From Rhodospirillales bacterium (GTDB taxonomy: Bacteria > Pseudomonadota > Alphaproteobacteria > Rhodospirillales > Magnetospirillaceae), in contig JAATGN010000355.1 in NCBI GenBank assembly GCA_015654615.1, forward strand, positions 1 to 35,407: DNA of 35,407 nt, given 5' to 3'. Under the pieces are notes generated by a model that had not been told where the DNA came from, did no database searches, and saw nothing but the letters and a program-made list of their open reading frames with translations. The stretch's first letter is position 1. Each line of letters begins with the position of its first letter. Positions 6,749-15,745 of the stretch are shown piece by piece. The position numbers and the translations under genes are program-made.

Positions 6749-8125
6749 TCAGATATCCTGGTCGGGATCAGTTGTGGCCCTGCGGAAAATGTCGATCAGA
6801 TGACCCGCCATCCCGGTCAGGGCTTCGGTATCGACGCCGTGGCGACTGCTCGACAGAGAGCCGGCAAGTCCGGCCGGCGTCCTGGTGATATCGAGCCTGA
6901 AGGCGGGCCCGTCATCGATATCCCACCATTCCGATTGATAGCCCTCGACGGTGAGGCCGGCCAGATCGAGGGCATAGATCGACGACCGGCGATAGACGAG
7001 GGAGACAGACTGGGCTCGGTGGTGCATCGCGGCGGCTGGCGTCGAAAGCGTCCAAAATGGATAGTCCTGGTGCCTGGCGACCGCCAGGACTTCCTGTCGA
7101 ATCACTTGCAGCCAAGTGCGAAAGGCGATCCGTTGCGGAAACTTCGCATGATATCCCATCAGATTGGCGAAATGGCCGAATACCTCCGCGGTGCCGCTGT
7201 TGTCCCGGCATGCCGCGAAGCCGAACACGACCGCTTCCCGGCCGATGCCGTATCGACGCAGCAGAAGGAACAGGCCGGCCAGCAGCACCATGAACGGCGT
7301 ACATCCTTCCGCATCGGCGAGACCGATCAAGCGGTCGCTCAAATCCGCCGGCAGGGCGATGGGAACCGCCACGCAGTGAGATGAGGACGAAACCTCGTTT
7401 CCGAGCGGCAGGCGTGGGATCGATGACAATGCCGCGACTCGGGCCCGCCAGAACTCGCGTTGAGCGCCGGCGGCGCTTCCTGCCATCCACTCCCGTTGCC
7501 ACAGGGCATAGTCACCATGCTGGATCGCTGGCGCGGCCGGCACCGGAGCGTCGGATGCGCCGGAAAAAACCGCATAGAACAGTCCGATGTCGCGCCAGAG
7601 CAGATGCAACGACCATTCGTCGGAAACGATCGCGTGAACGGCCAGATAAAGCAGGTATTCGTCATCGGCCAGGCGAATCAATTTCGCACGCAAAAGTGGT
7701 GAAACCCTCAGGTCGATCGGCTGCGCGGCTTCATGATCGAGGGCCCGTTGCGCATCCTCGGCACTCCCCTTTCGCAGATCCGCCATCGGAAGCGAGAAGG
7801 AGGCCGCAGGATGCACTTCGACGATGACCCGCCTCCACCATCCCGGCCTGAAGGTGGTCCGCAGGGCATCGTGCCGCTCGATGGTAGCGGCTATGGCGCG
7901 TTCCAGGGCGGCGACCTGCAGCGGCCCGGTGAGGCGATAGCACATGCGGTCGATGGCCGGCCGCGCGCCGGGAATATAAACGGTGCTCGACCAGATGAAG
8001 AGCTGCTGATAGGTGATCGGCGGCGTTCGCCCTCCGCTTCCCGGACGGATCGGCGACTGGCGGCGGGCGGCCGCCAGCCTTTGGCGGACGATATCCCATA
8101 CCGCGCCGCTGGCTTCGTTCTCCAT
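6749..8125 (-). CDS. Stand-alone NRPS condensation-domain protein with degenerate active site
   Basis: 458 residues, covering one whole condensation (C) domain of about 430 residues and nothing else. The N-terminal lobe has 'RHDALRTTFRPG' (C2 motif) and the C-terminal lobe 'FGHFANLMGYH' and 'QDYPFW'. C domains join acyl or aminoacyl groups held on carrier proteins using the second His of HHxxxDG. Here the motif reads HAIVSDE: His164 and Asp169 are kept, but the catalytic His is Ala165 and the Gly is Glu170. The codon is GCG, so a single base error cannot explain it. The protein may bind rather than catalyse, or use another mechanism. It starts three bases after the glycosyltransferase stop. 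The free carrier protein is its probable partner. Confidence 0.85.
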   Translation of the reverse strand: MENEASGAVWDIVRQRLAAARRQSPIRPGSGGRTPPITYQQLFIWSSTVYIPGARPAIDRMCYRLTGPLQVAALERAIAATIERHDALRTTFRPGWWRRVIVEVHPAASFSLPMADLRKGSAEDAQRALDHEAAQPIDLRVSPLLRAKLIRLADDEYLLYLAVHAIVSDEWSLHLLWRDIGLFYAVFSGASDAPVPAAPAIQHGDYALWQREWMAGSAAGAQREFWRARVAALSSIPRLPLGNEVSSSSHCVAVPIALPADLSDRLIGLADAEGCTPFMVLLAGLFLLLRRYGIGREAVVFGFAACRDNSGTAEVFGHFANLMGYHAKFPQRIAFRTWLQVIRQEVLAVARHQDYPFWTLSTPAAAMHHRAQSVSLVYRRSSIYALDLAGLTVEGYQSEWWDIDDGPAFRLDITRTPAGLAGSLSSSRHGVDTEALTGMAGHLIDIFRRATTDPDQDI

Positions 8126-8128
8126 CGC

Positions 8129-9259
8129 TCAAGCCGCCGCGACCTGCGCCTGCCAGCGTTCGGCGCAGTCGGCCGCATAGTCGATCGCCAGGGGAGCGGC
8201 CGCCCGCAAATTGCCGTGCAACCGTTCGAGAAGCGCGCGATCCCAGCCGGACTCCTTCCAGGACTGATAGGAAATGCCGAAGCCGAGATGTTCCCAAACC
8301 TCGGCATTCGCCTGTTCGGCGTAACCATAGGCCTCCAGCATGATCAGCGGCGTCGCCGCGGCCAGCGAGTCGATCAGGGTTCCTCCGCCCGGCTTGCTGA
8401 CGATGGCCTCGGCCTGCCGGACGACATCGAACAGATCGTGATGGTCCGGGCGGTTGACGAACGGCCCGGCGACCCGTCCGGTAACAGGGCCGAACGGCGG
8501 AAATTCGGCGGCCCGACCGGGCTCCCCTCCCCAGGCGCACCAGCCCGGATCGACCATGAACCAGCGATGGGTCGGATGGTCTTCAGCCTCGGCGGGATCA
8601 TAGGCGATAATATCGAGCCCCAAGCCCGAACGCCCGAGTTCGCCGATCTTGTCGCGGTAGGTGCCTATTCCCCATCCGCCGCCATGCACGACCGCGCGCC
8701 GCCGGCGATCGGCCCAGGGCAAGGGGGGGCCGGCGACCTGAACGCCATGGACCAGGCGCCGGTCGGCCTTCCGCCACAACCAGATCTCGCGATAGCCGGG
8801 CTGCTCTATATCGATATCGGCATAGGCTTTGAACGTGGCGGATACCTCGGCATCGATCCGGCAAAGATCGATCTGGACGATACCGGGCGCGAAACGCCGG
8901 CGATACTCTTCCAATATCGGCATCCAGAAACCGGACCACATGACGAAACAGCGGCGATTTTCGGATTGCCAGCTGTCGAGCAGCCGGGATACTCGATCCG
9001 GATCCAAGGCCGGACGAATGTCGCCCACCATCCGATGGGCCATCAGCGCGGCCGAAAAATCGGCATGGAACAGTCGCTTGAGCGACGGCAGGCGATCGCG
9101 GTGTCCGGGCTTGTAGAAATCCTCCAGCACCAGCACCTCGGCGGCCACGCCGCGGGCGGTCAGGCCGGTGCGGACCAGCAAGCTCGGAACATAGACGCCC
9201 AGATGGACGCCCGAGGCGAGGATGGTGACCGGCGCCTGGCCGGGATGCGGCGCGGTCAC
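8129..9259 (-). CDS. GT-B-fold glycosyltransferase-like protein
   Basis: 376 residues from a GTG whose GTGA overlaps the carrier-protein stop; an upstream frame to 9304 exists but would overlap by 49 bases. The start gives a Rossmann-like opening, VTILASGVHLGVYVPSLL. The C-terminal half carries 'AEAIVSKPGGGTLIDSLAAAT' followed by 'PLIMLEAYGYAEQANAE', the nucleotide-sugar binding layout of MurG/GT1/GT28 enzymes (a Gly-rich turn, E/D-S-L-A-A, then a conserved acidic/Gln segment). The donor and acceptor cannot be told. In this operon it may glycosylate the carrier-bound or released product. Similarity is by motif only, so a non-catalytic relative is possible. Confidence 0.6.
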   Translation of the reverse strand: MTAPHPGQAPVTILASGVHLGVYVPSLLVRTGLTARGVAAEVLVLEDFYKPGHRDRLPSLKRLFHADFSAALMAHRMVGDIRPALDPDRVSRLLDSWQSENRRCFVMWSGFWMPILEEYRRRFAPGIVQIDLCRIDAEVSATFKAYADIDIEQPGYREIWLWRKADRRLVHGVQVAGPPLPWADRRRRAVVHGGGWGIGTYRDKIGELGRSGLGLDIIAYDPAEAEDHPTHRWFMVDPGWCAWGGEPGRAAEFPPFGPVTGRVAGPFVNRPDHHDLFDVVRQAEAIVSKPGGGTLIDSLAAATPLIMLEAYGYAEQANAEVWEHLGFGISYQSWKESGWDRALLERLHGNLRAAAPLAIDYAADCAERWQAQVAAA

Positions 9260-9528
9260 GAAATTCTCTGCAGGCAAGCCGATTGATGATGAAAGAATTC
9301 GCACAATGTCCGGATCGAACTCAGATGAGAGAACTCCAGACGCTCGAAATCGATCACGATCCCCATATCCTGTTCGACCTTGAGCATGAAGTCGATCATT
9401 TCCAGGGAATCGAGACCGACATCGCCGATCAGATCCGATTGCCCGGTCAGACGATGAGCGAGTCCGGGGCGATTCTTGACCTTTTCCAGAATGTCTTTGA
9501 CAGATTCGATCATCGCTTCAACGTTCAT
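9256..9528 (-). CDS. Acyl/peptidyl carrier protein
   Basis: 90 residues. Helix 1 begins MNVEAMIESVKDILEKV. The phosphopantetheine site is Ser41 in DVGLDSLEMIDFML, the standard G-[LM]-D-S-L motif at the start of helix 2. The length is near that of a free ACP (about 80), with an extra C-terminal tail of about ten residues. It is translationally coupled on both sides: the ATG overlaps the methyltransferase stop by 11 bases and the TGA overlaps the GTG of the next gene. It should carry the building block activated by the ANL ligase as a thioester for the methyltransferase, radical SAM and condensation proteins; this order is inferred. Confidence 0.92.
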   Translation of the reverse strand: MNVEAMIESVKDILEKVKNRPGLAHRLTGQSDLIGDVGLDSLEMIDFMLKVEQDMGIVIDFERLEFSHLSSIRTLCEFFHHQSACLQRIS

Positions 9529-10285
9529 GGCCTTTCATCCTTTCCTTGCGGATCGCCAAGCCGATGCCCATGAACGGCCGGGCGCTTCCCGGATATTGAT
9601 CGAAGAACTCCCGGCACACCCACTGGCTGTCGGCTTTGATTTCGCGCCAGACGACACCGACGCCGGGATAATCCGCACTGCACGCATCGTGAAGGGCGAT
9701 CATGTCGGCCCGGTCGATCACCGACCGTACTTCGTTGCGGCATTGAGCCTCCTCGTGCAGGGAATCGACCAGAACCAGGTCGAAGCGACCATAAGAGGCC
9801 AGCATGTCCCGATAATCGGCGCTCTGGGTGTTGAGGCGATGGAAGACGGCCTTCTCGTTGACCGCGCGATAGGCCGCCATCGAGGGGCACGGCAGCACAT
9901 CGACCGCGACCGCGAAATCGAGCGGGCAAGCTCTTTCCAGACATTCCACGGTGGCGACGAAGGTCCCGCCATGGCGAACGCCGATCTCGAGATACGAGCG
10001 GATGCCGAGGGTCGACAAACAGGCCAGATACGGCCCGAACTGGTTCGGATATTGCCAGATCAGCAGCCCCTGGCCGCAATAAGGATGCAAATGCGGTGGA
10101 AATTCGCGGAGGCCTTCGTCATTCAGGCCGAGCCGGGGAACCAGCTCGTCGAGGTCGGCGGCATGGGACAGGCGCGCGGCGGGAAGCGCGCGGATAAGAT
10201 CGATACGGTCGAGGTCGATCGGGGACGCGCCCAACCGGCCGAGTTTGCTCCATCGTTTCAGGAAGTCGGCATCGACGCTGGTCAT
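9518..10285 (-). CDS. Class I SAM-dependent methyltransferase (Methyltransf_24/CmcI-like)
   Basis: 255 residues from the ATG at 10285, whose ATGA overlaps the ligase stop; a GTG two codons upstream is less likely. The SAM-binding motif I is YLEIGVRHGGTF, followed by an acidic strand 'AVAVDVLPCPS'. Motif 'FDLVLVDSLHEEAQ' and the C-terminal 'ADMIALHDACSADYPGVGVVWREI' match the Methyltransf_24 and cephalosporin-hydroxylase-like families ('FI-D-x-x-H' then 'H-D', 'P-G-V-x-x-x-W'). About 90 residues before motif I have no recognised domain and may bind the substrate or the carrier protein. It likely methylates an O or N atom of the product. The substrate is unknown. Confidence 0.8.
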   Translation of the reverse strand: MTSVDADFLKRWSKLGRLGASPIDLDRIDLIRALPAARLSHAADLDELVPRLGLNDEGLREFPPHLHPYCGQGLLIWQYPNQFGPYLACLSTLGIRSYLEIGVRHGGTFVATVECLERACPLDFAVAVDVLPCPSMAAYRAVNEKAVFHRLNTQSADYRDMLASYGRFDLVLVDSLHEEAQCRNEVRSVIDRADMIALHDACSADYPGVGVVWREIKADSQWVCREFFDQYPGSARPFMGIGLAIRKERMKGHER

Positions 10286-11820
10286 GAGCACACCGGCCTT
10301 TGCTGCAGGGTCTTCTTGTCGATCTTGCCGGTCGTCGTGCGTGGCAGTTCCGGCACGATTTCCAGCACCTTGGGAAGCAGATGCCTGTCCAGATGAGCGG
10401 CGCAGCGTTTCAGAATGTCATCCGGCTCGCTGGCTTGCCCGGGCGCGAGCACGACGAAGGCCGCCAAAGCCAGCCCGAGTGTCTCGTGCGGCACGCCGAC
10501 CGCGGCGGCTTCGGCCACGTCCGGCAGCTTGCACAAGGCGTTCTCGACCTCTTGCGGGCTGATGCGCTGCCCCCCGGCTTTGATCAGGTCATCGTCCTTG
10601 CGTGCGACGAAATAGAGGAAACCCTCCGCGTCGCGGGTGAACAAATCACCGCTGAGCAGCAGGAATTCACCGGAAACCGCACCCGGTTTCAGCCGGCGGG
10701 CGGTCTCTTCCGGAGCGTTCCAATATCCCTGCATCACATTGGGACCGCGCACCACGAGTTCTCCAACCGCTCCCGGCGCGGTGACCGGATGGCCGGCGGC
10801 GTCGACCAGCGTCACTTCGACATTGGGCATCGGTTTGCCGACCGAGGTCGGCCGGCGCTCCAACTCGTCGGGCGCCAGGTACGACACCCGTTTGCACTCG
10901 GTGAGCCCATACATCGAATAGATGCGGGCGGTGGGCAGAAGATCGCGCAGGCGTCTGCTGTGCTCGGGCGGCAAGGCCTGGCCGGTGGTGGTCACATAAC
11001 GCAATGACGGCAGGTCGAAGTCATCCGGATTATTGGATTTCAACATCATGGCGATGGTCGGCGGCACCACGGCCAAGCCGGTCACGCGATGGCGGCGAAC
11101 GAGGCCGGCGACCTGCGCGGGGTGAAGAACGGCCCGCTCGAGCACGACCTGGCCGCCGAATTCGATCGGCATCAGGCAGTTGTAAAGGCCATAGTCGAAC
11201 GACAGCGGCGAAAATGTCAGGACGACGTCGTCGGGCCGGTTTTCGAGATATTCGATGATCGAGGCGGCGGCCGAACGCATGTTGAGGTGGGTCAGCATCA
11301 CCCCCTTGGGAATGCCGGTCGACCCGGAGGTGTAGATCAGGCTGCAGAGGTCGGTTTCCTCGACCGGGACCTCGGGAGCGGTTGGCGGCTGAGCCTGCAG
11401 GCTTTGCCAGTCCCGGCCGCAGCGCGGCGGGACCGGTGCCGAGGCACCGACAATCAAGATGCAGGACAGACGGCCGGCCACGGCTTCTTGCGGAGGCTGC
11501 CCGGCGATCAGTCCGCGCGCCTCGCAATCGGCGAGAATGAAAGCGAGCTTGTCGTTCGTGACGCCCGGATGGACGAGCACGAAAACACCGCCCGCCTTGA
11601 GGACACCGTAAATCGCCACCAGAGACTCGAAGCAGGTCTCCAGTTGAATCACCACCCGATCACCCCGGCTCACGCCATGAGCGATCAGATGCCGGGCGAG
11701 CCGGTTGGCCTCCCGCTCCAGTTCCCCATAGGAGAGGCGCCGGTTTTGGCAGATTGCGGCAATCCGGTCGGCGTTTCGCGATGCGTGATCTTCCAGCGGC
11801 CGGTGCAGCAGGCGCGGCAC
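10282..11820 (-). CDS. ANL-superfamily AMP-forming ligase/adenylation enzyme
   Basis: 512 residues, a full two-domain adenylating enzyme. Visible motifs are the P-loop YTSGSTGIPKGVMLTH at about 163-178, 'SPLSFDYGLY' (A4 region, with Asp), 'MYGLTECKR' (A5), 'SGDLFTRDAEGFLYFVARKDD' in parts (A7-A8), and the catalytic Lys499 in TTTGKIDKK (A10). It activates a carboxylic acid with ATP and passes it to a phosphopantetheine thiol, here most likely on the carrier protein. The FDYG region resembles acyl-ligase relatives as well as amino-acid A domains, so the substrate class is open. The start is a GTG four bases after the radical SAM stop; GAGGAAT lies upstream. Confidence 0.92.
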   Translation of the reverse strand: MPRLLHRPLEDHASRNADRIAAICQNRRLSYGELEREANRLARHLIAHGVSRGDRVVIQLETCFESLVAIYGVLKAGGVFVLVHPGVTNDKLAFILADCEARGLIAGQPPQEAVAGRLSCILIVGASAPVPPRCGRDWQSLQAQPPTAPEVPVEETDLCSLIYTSGSTGIPKGVMLTHLNMRSAAASIIEYLENRPDDVVLTFSPLSFDYGLYNCLMPIEFGGQVVLERAVLHPAQVAGLVRRHRVTGLAVVPPTIAMMLKSNNPDDFDLPSLRYVTTTGQALPPEHSRRLRDLLPTARIYSMYGLTECKRVSYLAPDELERRPTSVGKPMPNVEVTLVDAAGHPVTAPGAVGELVVRGPNVMQGYWNAPEETARRLKPGAVSGEFLLLSGDLFTRDAEGFLYFVARKDDDLIKAGGQRISPQEVENALCKLPDVAEAAAVGVPHETLGLALAAFVVLAPGQASEPDDILKRCAAHLDRHLLPKVLEIVPELPRTTTGKIDKKTLQQRPVCS

Positions 11821-11823
11821 GGT

Positions 11824-12993
11824 TCATATTCCTCGCGAATAAAGAAGATTGCAGCTGGTGCACATCGGCGTCAGTTCCGTATCGACGGTTTCGCGGAAGC
11901 GGTTCAGGCGGGCGCCGTGCCAGACGTCCGGCACCGAAGCGTCATGCAGGTTGCCGACCGCGAATTCGGAAATGAATTTGCACGGCGTCACGCTGCCGTC
12001 GGCCATCACGTCCAGACGACCTTTCAGCGCCATGCAGGTGACCTTGTCCCTCGGCCTGGCCATCTTTCCGGACAGGAACAGCGCCAGTTCGTCCCGCTCG
12101 AACGGCGGGTTGTAACGAACCTTGACGCGCCATTCGCGGCTGTTGACCCGCTCAAACGCGTCACTGAGCCGCCCGGCCAGATCCGGGGGAACATGAAAAT
12201 AGTGAGCGTCCCAGCTGCCGACGCCCGAGGCAAGGTTCATCCACGAGAAATGACGGGCGACATAGTCCGCCATCGCCATCGATGACTCGGGCGAGACATA
12301 CCAGGGCAGGCTGAGCATGACGGTATCGACGCCATGCTCATCGAAGAATTTCACATAGTCGTAAACCCGCTCGGCCATCGAGGCGCTGATCACGAAATTG
12401 ACGGCGATTTCGCCGCGCCAAGTCCCGGCGCGCCTGGCGGCCAGCACCGCGTCGATGCCGCCCAGCGCCGCCGCCCAGCTATCCTTGCCGCGCAACGCAT
12501 CGTGCTCGGCGGCAAAGCCGTCCACGGCGACGAGGACTTCGAGGTGTTCGGAAATCGGCAGCATGGACGGCAGACGCCGTTCGAGGGCGATGCCATTGGT
12601 GCAGAACGTCGTCCAGCGCGGATCGTCGGTCAGAAGCTCGATCAAGCGATTCCACTTGCGATAAATCAGCGGTTCGCCGCCCCAGAAATACAGATTGGAA
12701 CCAACGTCCCGGGTCTGGTTCAGCACCTTTTCGATCAGCGAGATGTCCAGATCGGTCCGGATCGCTTCCGGGGAGAGGTGGTGGTGGTGGCCCTTGTCAC
12801 CCCACTGGTAACAATGATGGCATCGCAAGGTGCATCGGTTGGTCAGCTTGAAGGCGACTTCGTCGGGAATCGCCTGGGGCTGGCTCGCTTTCGCCTGCCG
12901 TCCGCACCGATGCCCCTCCAGAAGGTTGGGCATGATCCTCTTCAATCGCCCGAACGCCCGCTGGTCGAGTATCGTCTGCGTTTGAGCTTTCAT
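11824..12993 (-). CDS. Radical SAM/SPASM-type enzyme
   Basis: 389 residues. The [4Fe-4S] motif is C54-x3-C58-x2-C61 in NRCTLRCHHCYQWG, and the SAM-binding motif is WGGEPL near residue 105. The C-terminal part has Cys320, Cys338, Cys378 and Cys381 in a SPASM/twitch layout, including 'DVMADGSVTPCKF' and 'MCTSC', which would hold one auxiliary cluster. Such enzymes make radical-based changes on peptides, amino acids or carrier-bound substrates. A run of four His (residues 69-72) follows the cluster loop. CGGAG six bases upstream supports the ATG. It is the first gene of the minus-strand operon. No RiPP precursor gene is visible nearby, which favours a carrier-bound small substrate. Confidence 0.9.
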   Translation of the reverse strand: MKAQTQTILDQRAFGRLKRIMPNLLEGHRCGRQAKASQPQAIPDEVAFKLTNRCTLRCHHCYQWGDKGHHHHLSPEAIRTDLDISLIEKVLNQTRDVGSNLYFWGGEPLIYRKWNRLIELLTDDPRWTTFCTNGIALERRLPSMLPISEHLEVLVAVDGFAAEHDALRGKDSWAAALGGIDAVLAARRAGTWRGEIAVNFVISASMAERVYDYVKFFDEHGVDTVMLSLPWYVSPESSMAMADYVARHFSWMNLASGVGSWDAHYFHVPPDLAGRLSDAFERVNSREWRVKVRYNPPFERDELALFLSGKMARPRDKVTCMALKGRLDVMADGSVTPCKFISEFAVGNLHDASVPDVWHGARLNRFRETVDTELTPMCTSCNLLYSRGI

Positions 12994-13513
12994 CTGGAAC
13001 TCCGAGCATCAGCGGGGCCGGTCCATATCAAAAATTCCACACAACTAATGAGAGATCAATATTAAAAATTTACAGCCATTTCATGAACATCAATTTGTTA
13101 TGATTTTCACTGCAAGCTGTAGGCGCCTGCGTGCTTTGCCTGCAGAAAGGCCATCGCGGCGAAAGCGGAGGAATGGAACGGCATCGTCCAAGATCGGCCG
13201 GACTCACATGCAAGTGACCAAAAATCCCAGGATTTATGTGGATTAAGGGCGACACACGAGGTACACCGCTCAAATAGCCGACCCCAGGGCGCCTGTCCTC
13301 GAATCGCGCCGTCACCGTGCCGGTCGTCCCTCCGCCCCGGTCGCCTTGTCCCGCTCGTTGCAGCCCGCGCCTTGCGGTCGACCCGGCCACGTCGGATCGC
13401 CGTCCGGTCCCCCTTGTTCCGGGGTGGGCTATATTGGGGGATCGTCAGTCATAAAATTATAACGCCCCTTTCATGGAAAATATGGTCACCATTACGGCGG
13501 TATTCAGGAATAT
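12994..13513. other. Divergent intergenic region between biosynthetic operon and chemoreceptor
   Basis: About 520 bases separate the divergent radical SAM and chemoreceptor genes. The part at 13025-13115 is AT-rich and is where I expect the operon promoter. The rest is GC-rich with no supported gene; I looked for a short peptide precursor on the minus strand and found only frames of a few codons. An AT-rich TAAAATTATAACG lies at about 13451-13463, in front of the chemoreceptor gene. Confidence 0.5.
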
Positions 13514-15538
13514 ATGATGAACGACGATATTTTGGGAAAAACCGGGAAAACTTCCTTTCATGCCGGATCGGCCGCGAGTTACGGATCCACGCCGCCATTC
13601 GCCGCCACGCGAAAAAAGCGTTTCACGCGGAAAATTCTCGGGATCTCCGCCCTTCTGATCGCAGTTTCGTTCGGTGTTCTGGGGACGTGGATCTACAGCG
13701 CCGCCCGCCAGTCCTTGCTGGCCGAAATCGACGGCGAGATCCGGTCCGCCGGCGTCTCGGCGGCCGACGGCATCCAGAAATGGCTCGATGGCCGGCTTTT
13801 GCTGGTTCGAGAACTTTCCGGCGACGTCGCCACGGCGGATTCGCCCGAGGCCGTCACGGCGCTGGTCAACCGCAAGGTGTTGACCGATACCTTCTCGGAA
13901 GTCTATTTCGGCGAGGAGGCCACCGGAGCATTCCGCACATCGAACCGGCTCCCCCTCCCCGAGGGTTACGATCCGCGGAAGCGGCCGTGGTACGGCGCCG
14001 CCGTCAAGGCCGGAAAGCTGATCCTGACCCCGCCCTATGTGGATGCCACCACCCATAAGCTGGTGGTCAGCGTGGCCAATCCCATCACCGTCAATCAGAA
14101 CCTGACGGGCGTGGTCGGCAGCGATCTGCCGCTCGATGCCCTGGCGACCTTCCTGCATTCGCTCGATCTTGGCGGAAAGGGTTTTGTCTTTCTGGTCGAT
14201 GCCGACGGCGTGGTGCTGGCGCATCCCGACGCGGACAAGATCCTGAAGCCGTCGGGATTCAATCCCGCCAACCCGGCGACCGCCGAACTCGGGAAGGAAA
14301 GCGGAGAGACCATCACCCGATTCTATCCCATCGACGGATTGTCGGCGGCGAAATGGTATGTGGGCGTGTCCCTGCAAAGCGACCAGATATTCGCGCCGCT
14401 CCGCAGGCTGGCCTGGGGATTGGTTTTGTCGGTGACGGGAACGACGGTGCTGGTCCTGCTGTTGCTGGGATTGATGATCGTCCACCTGGTGTCGCGCCCG
14501 ATCGCCGAGATGACCAGAGCAATGGCCGCCTTGAGCGCCGGACGAATGGAAACCTCCATACCCGGCCTTCACCGACAAGACGAGATCGGCGCCATGGCCG
14601 AGGCCCTGGAAGTCTTCAAACACAATGCCCAGGAGGTCATTCGGCTCCAAGCCGATCAAGAGCGGACACGGGCCGAGGCGGAAAAAACCCGCCACAGCCT
14701 GCTGGAGCGTTTGGCCACCGATTTCGAAACGAACGTTTCCTCCGTGATGCAGACGGTCTTCGCCTCCGCCGAGAACATGGGCCGGTTGGCCGGGGTCCTG
14801 ACCAACGATATGAATTCGACCCGGCGCAGCAGCGACACGGTGACGTCCGCCACGGACGAGACCTCCGCCAATGTGCAGACCGTCGCCTCGGCCACCGAAG
14901 AGCTGTCGGCTTCCATCAACGAGATTTCCCAGCGCGTCACGCAAAGCGCCGATATCGCTACCAAGACCGCCAACGGGGCGGAAAAGGCCCGCCAGACCAT
15001 CGAAGATCTGGCTCAACAGGCGGAAAGCGTCGGCAGCATCGTGAATTTGATCAATGACATCGCCAGCCAGACCAATCTTCTCGCCCTGAACGCCACCATC
15101 GAGGCAGCAAGGGCCGGCGACGCCGGCAAGGGATTCGCCGTGGTCGCCAACGAGGTGAAAAGCCTGGCCAATCAGACCGGCAAGGCCACGAGCGACATCG
15201 CCGACCAGATCGGAACGATACAACAGGCGATGGCCCGCGCCGTTACGGAAATCCGGACGATCGCCCAGATATCGCTGCAGGCGCAAGAGGTGGCGGCAAG
15301 CATTTCCTCGGCCGTCGAACAGCAGGGAGCCGCCACGGACGAGATTTCCAGCAACGTCAATCGGGCGGCGCAGGGAACGCAGGTCGTGGCCACCAACATT
15401 CATCAGGTCAGCGATATCGTGGCCGACTCGGTGCGCCAGTCCGTCGAAGTGGAAACCGCGGCAACGCAATTGATCCAGCAGTTCCATACTCTCAAAAAAG
15501 AGGTTCAGCAGTTCATCGAGAGTATTCGCGCGGCCTGA
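13514..15538 (+). CDS. Methyl-accepting chemotaxis protein with dCache_1 amino-acid-type sensor
   Basis: 674 residues. A cytoplasmic N-tail of about 40 residues precedes the first membrane helix (41-61), then a periplasmic dCache domain (about 65-298), a second helix (301-325), HAMP (326-380) and the MCP signalling domain with the hairpin tip '[20 protein letters not shown]'. The sensor holds Arg157, Trp159 and Tyr160 in RPWY, Tyr175 and Asp177 in PYVD, and Asp204 in GSDLPL. These match the amino-acid-binding signature known for dCache_1AA receptors such as PctA, so the likely ligands are amino acids. Sensing at the inner membrane is passed to CheA/CheW. There is no CheB/CheR pentapeptide at the C-terminus. 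Its 3' end faces the SDR gene. Confidence 0.92.
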   Translation: MMNDDILGKTGKTSFHAGSAASYGSTPPFAATRKKRFTRKILGISALLIAVSFGVLGTWIYSAARQSLLAEIDGEIRSAGVSAADGIQKWLDGRLLLVRELSGDVATADSPEAVTALVNRKVLTDTFSEVYFGEEATGAFRTSNRLPLPEGYDPRKRPWYGAAVKAGKLILTPPYVDATTHKLVVSVANPITVNQNLTGVVGSDLPLDALATFLHSLDLGGKGFVFLVDADGVVLAHPDADKILKPSGFNPANPATAELGKESGETITRFYPIDGLSAAKWYVGVSLQSDQIFAPLRRLAWGLVLSVTGTTVLVLLLLGLMIVHLVSRPIAEMTRAMAALSAGRMETSIPGLHRQDEIGAMAEALEVFKHNAQEVIRLQADQERTRAEAEKTRHSLLERLATDFETNVSSVMQTVFASAENMGRLAGVLTNDMNSTRRSSDTVTSATDETSANVQTVASATEELSASINEISQRVTQSADIATKTANGAEKARQTIEDLAQQAESVGSIVNLINDIASQTNLLALNATIEAARAGDAGKGFAVVANEVKSLANQTGKATSDIADQIGTIQQAMARAVTEIRTIAQISLQAQEVAASISSAVEQQGAATDEISSNVNRAAQGTQVVATNIHQVSDIVADSVRQSVEVETAATQLIQQFHTLKKEVQQFIESIRAA

Positions 15539-15587
15539 TCCCCCATCAGAGTGGCACTTTAGCCGACGGCAGACACCCGTCCTGGAT

Positions 15588-15677
15588 GAATAAGGAAAAG
15601 TGGCACCGGCGTCCCTGCCGGTGTCAGCCGCTTGCGCGGCGGAGTCTTTATCCACCGGCAGGGACGCCGGTGCCACT
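15588..15677. repeat. Long inverted repeat of a dispersed palindromic element, copy 1
   Basis: Arms 15599-15623 and 15653-15677 are perfect 25-bp inverted copies (AGTGGCACCGGCGTCCCTGC... and its complement) around a 29-base spacer. The left flank from 15588 (GAATAAGGAAAAG...) is shared with copy 2 at 20749-20771 in reverse orientation over 23 bases. It lies between convergent chemoreceptor and SDR genes, so it may act as a two-way terminator. It resembles REP/BIME-type elements. Confidence 0.85.
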
Positions 15678-15745
15678 GACGCTTTTCTTCTTATGATGCC
15701 CTTCTTACGATTGCCGAGAACAGGCCGCGGCCGTTTATCGAGCCG

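Noticed and set aside
7733-9286. 517-codon plus-strand frame across the condensation and glycosyltransferase genes
   Set aside because: Spans two real minus-strand genes and shows no domain motif.
12994-13513. Possible RiPP precursor beside the radical SAM gene
   Set aside because: Only frames of a few codons start in the AT-rich part of the minus strand; none has a leader-like sequence or ribosome binding site.
13457-15676. 739-codon open frame on the minus strand across the first chemoreceptor gene
   Set aside because: It is a mirror of GC-rich codon use in a real plus-strand chemoreceptor with full domain structure. Its translation is rich in Gly, Arg, Asp and His with no family pattern.
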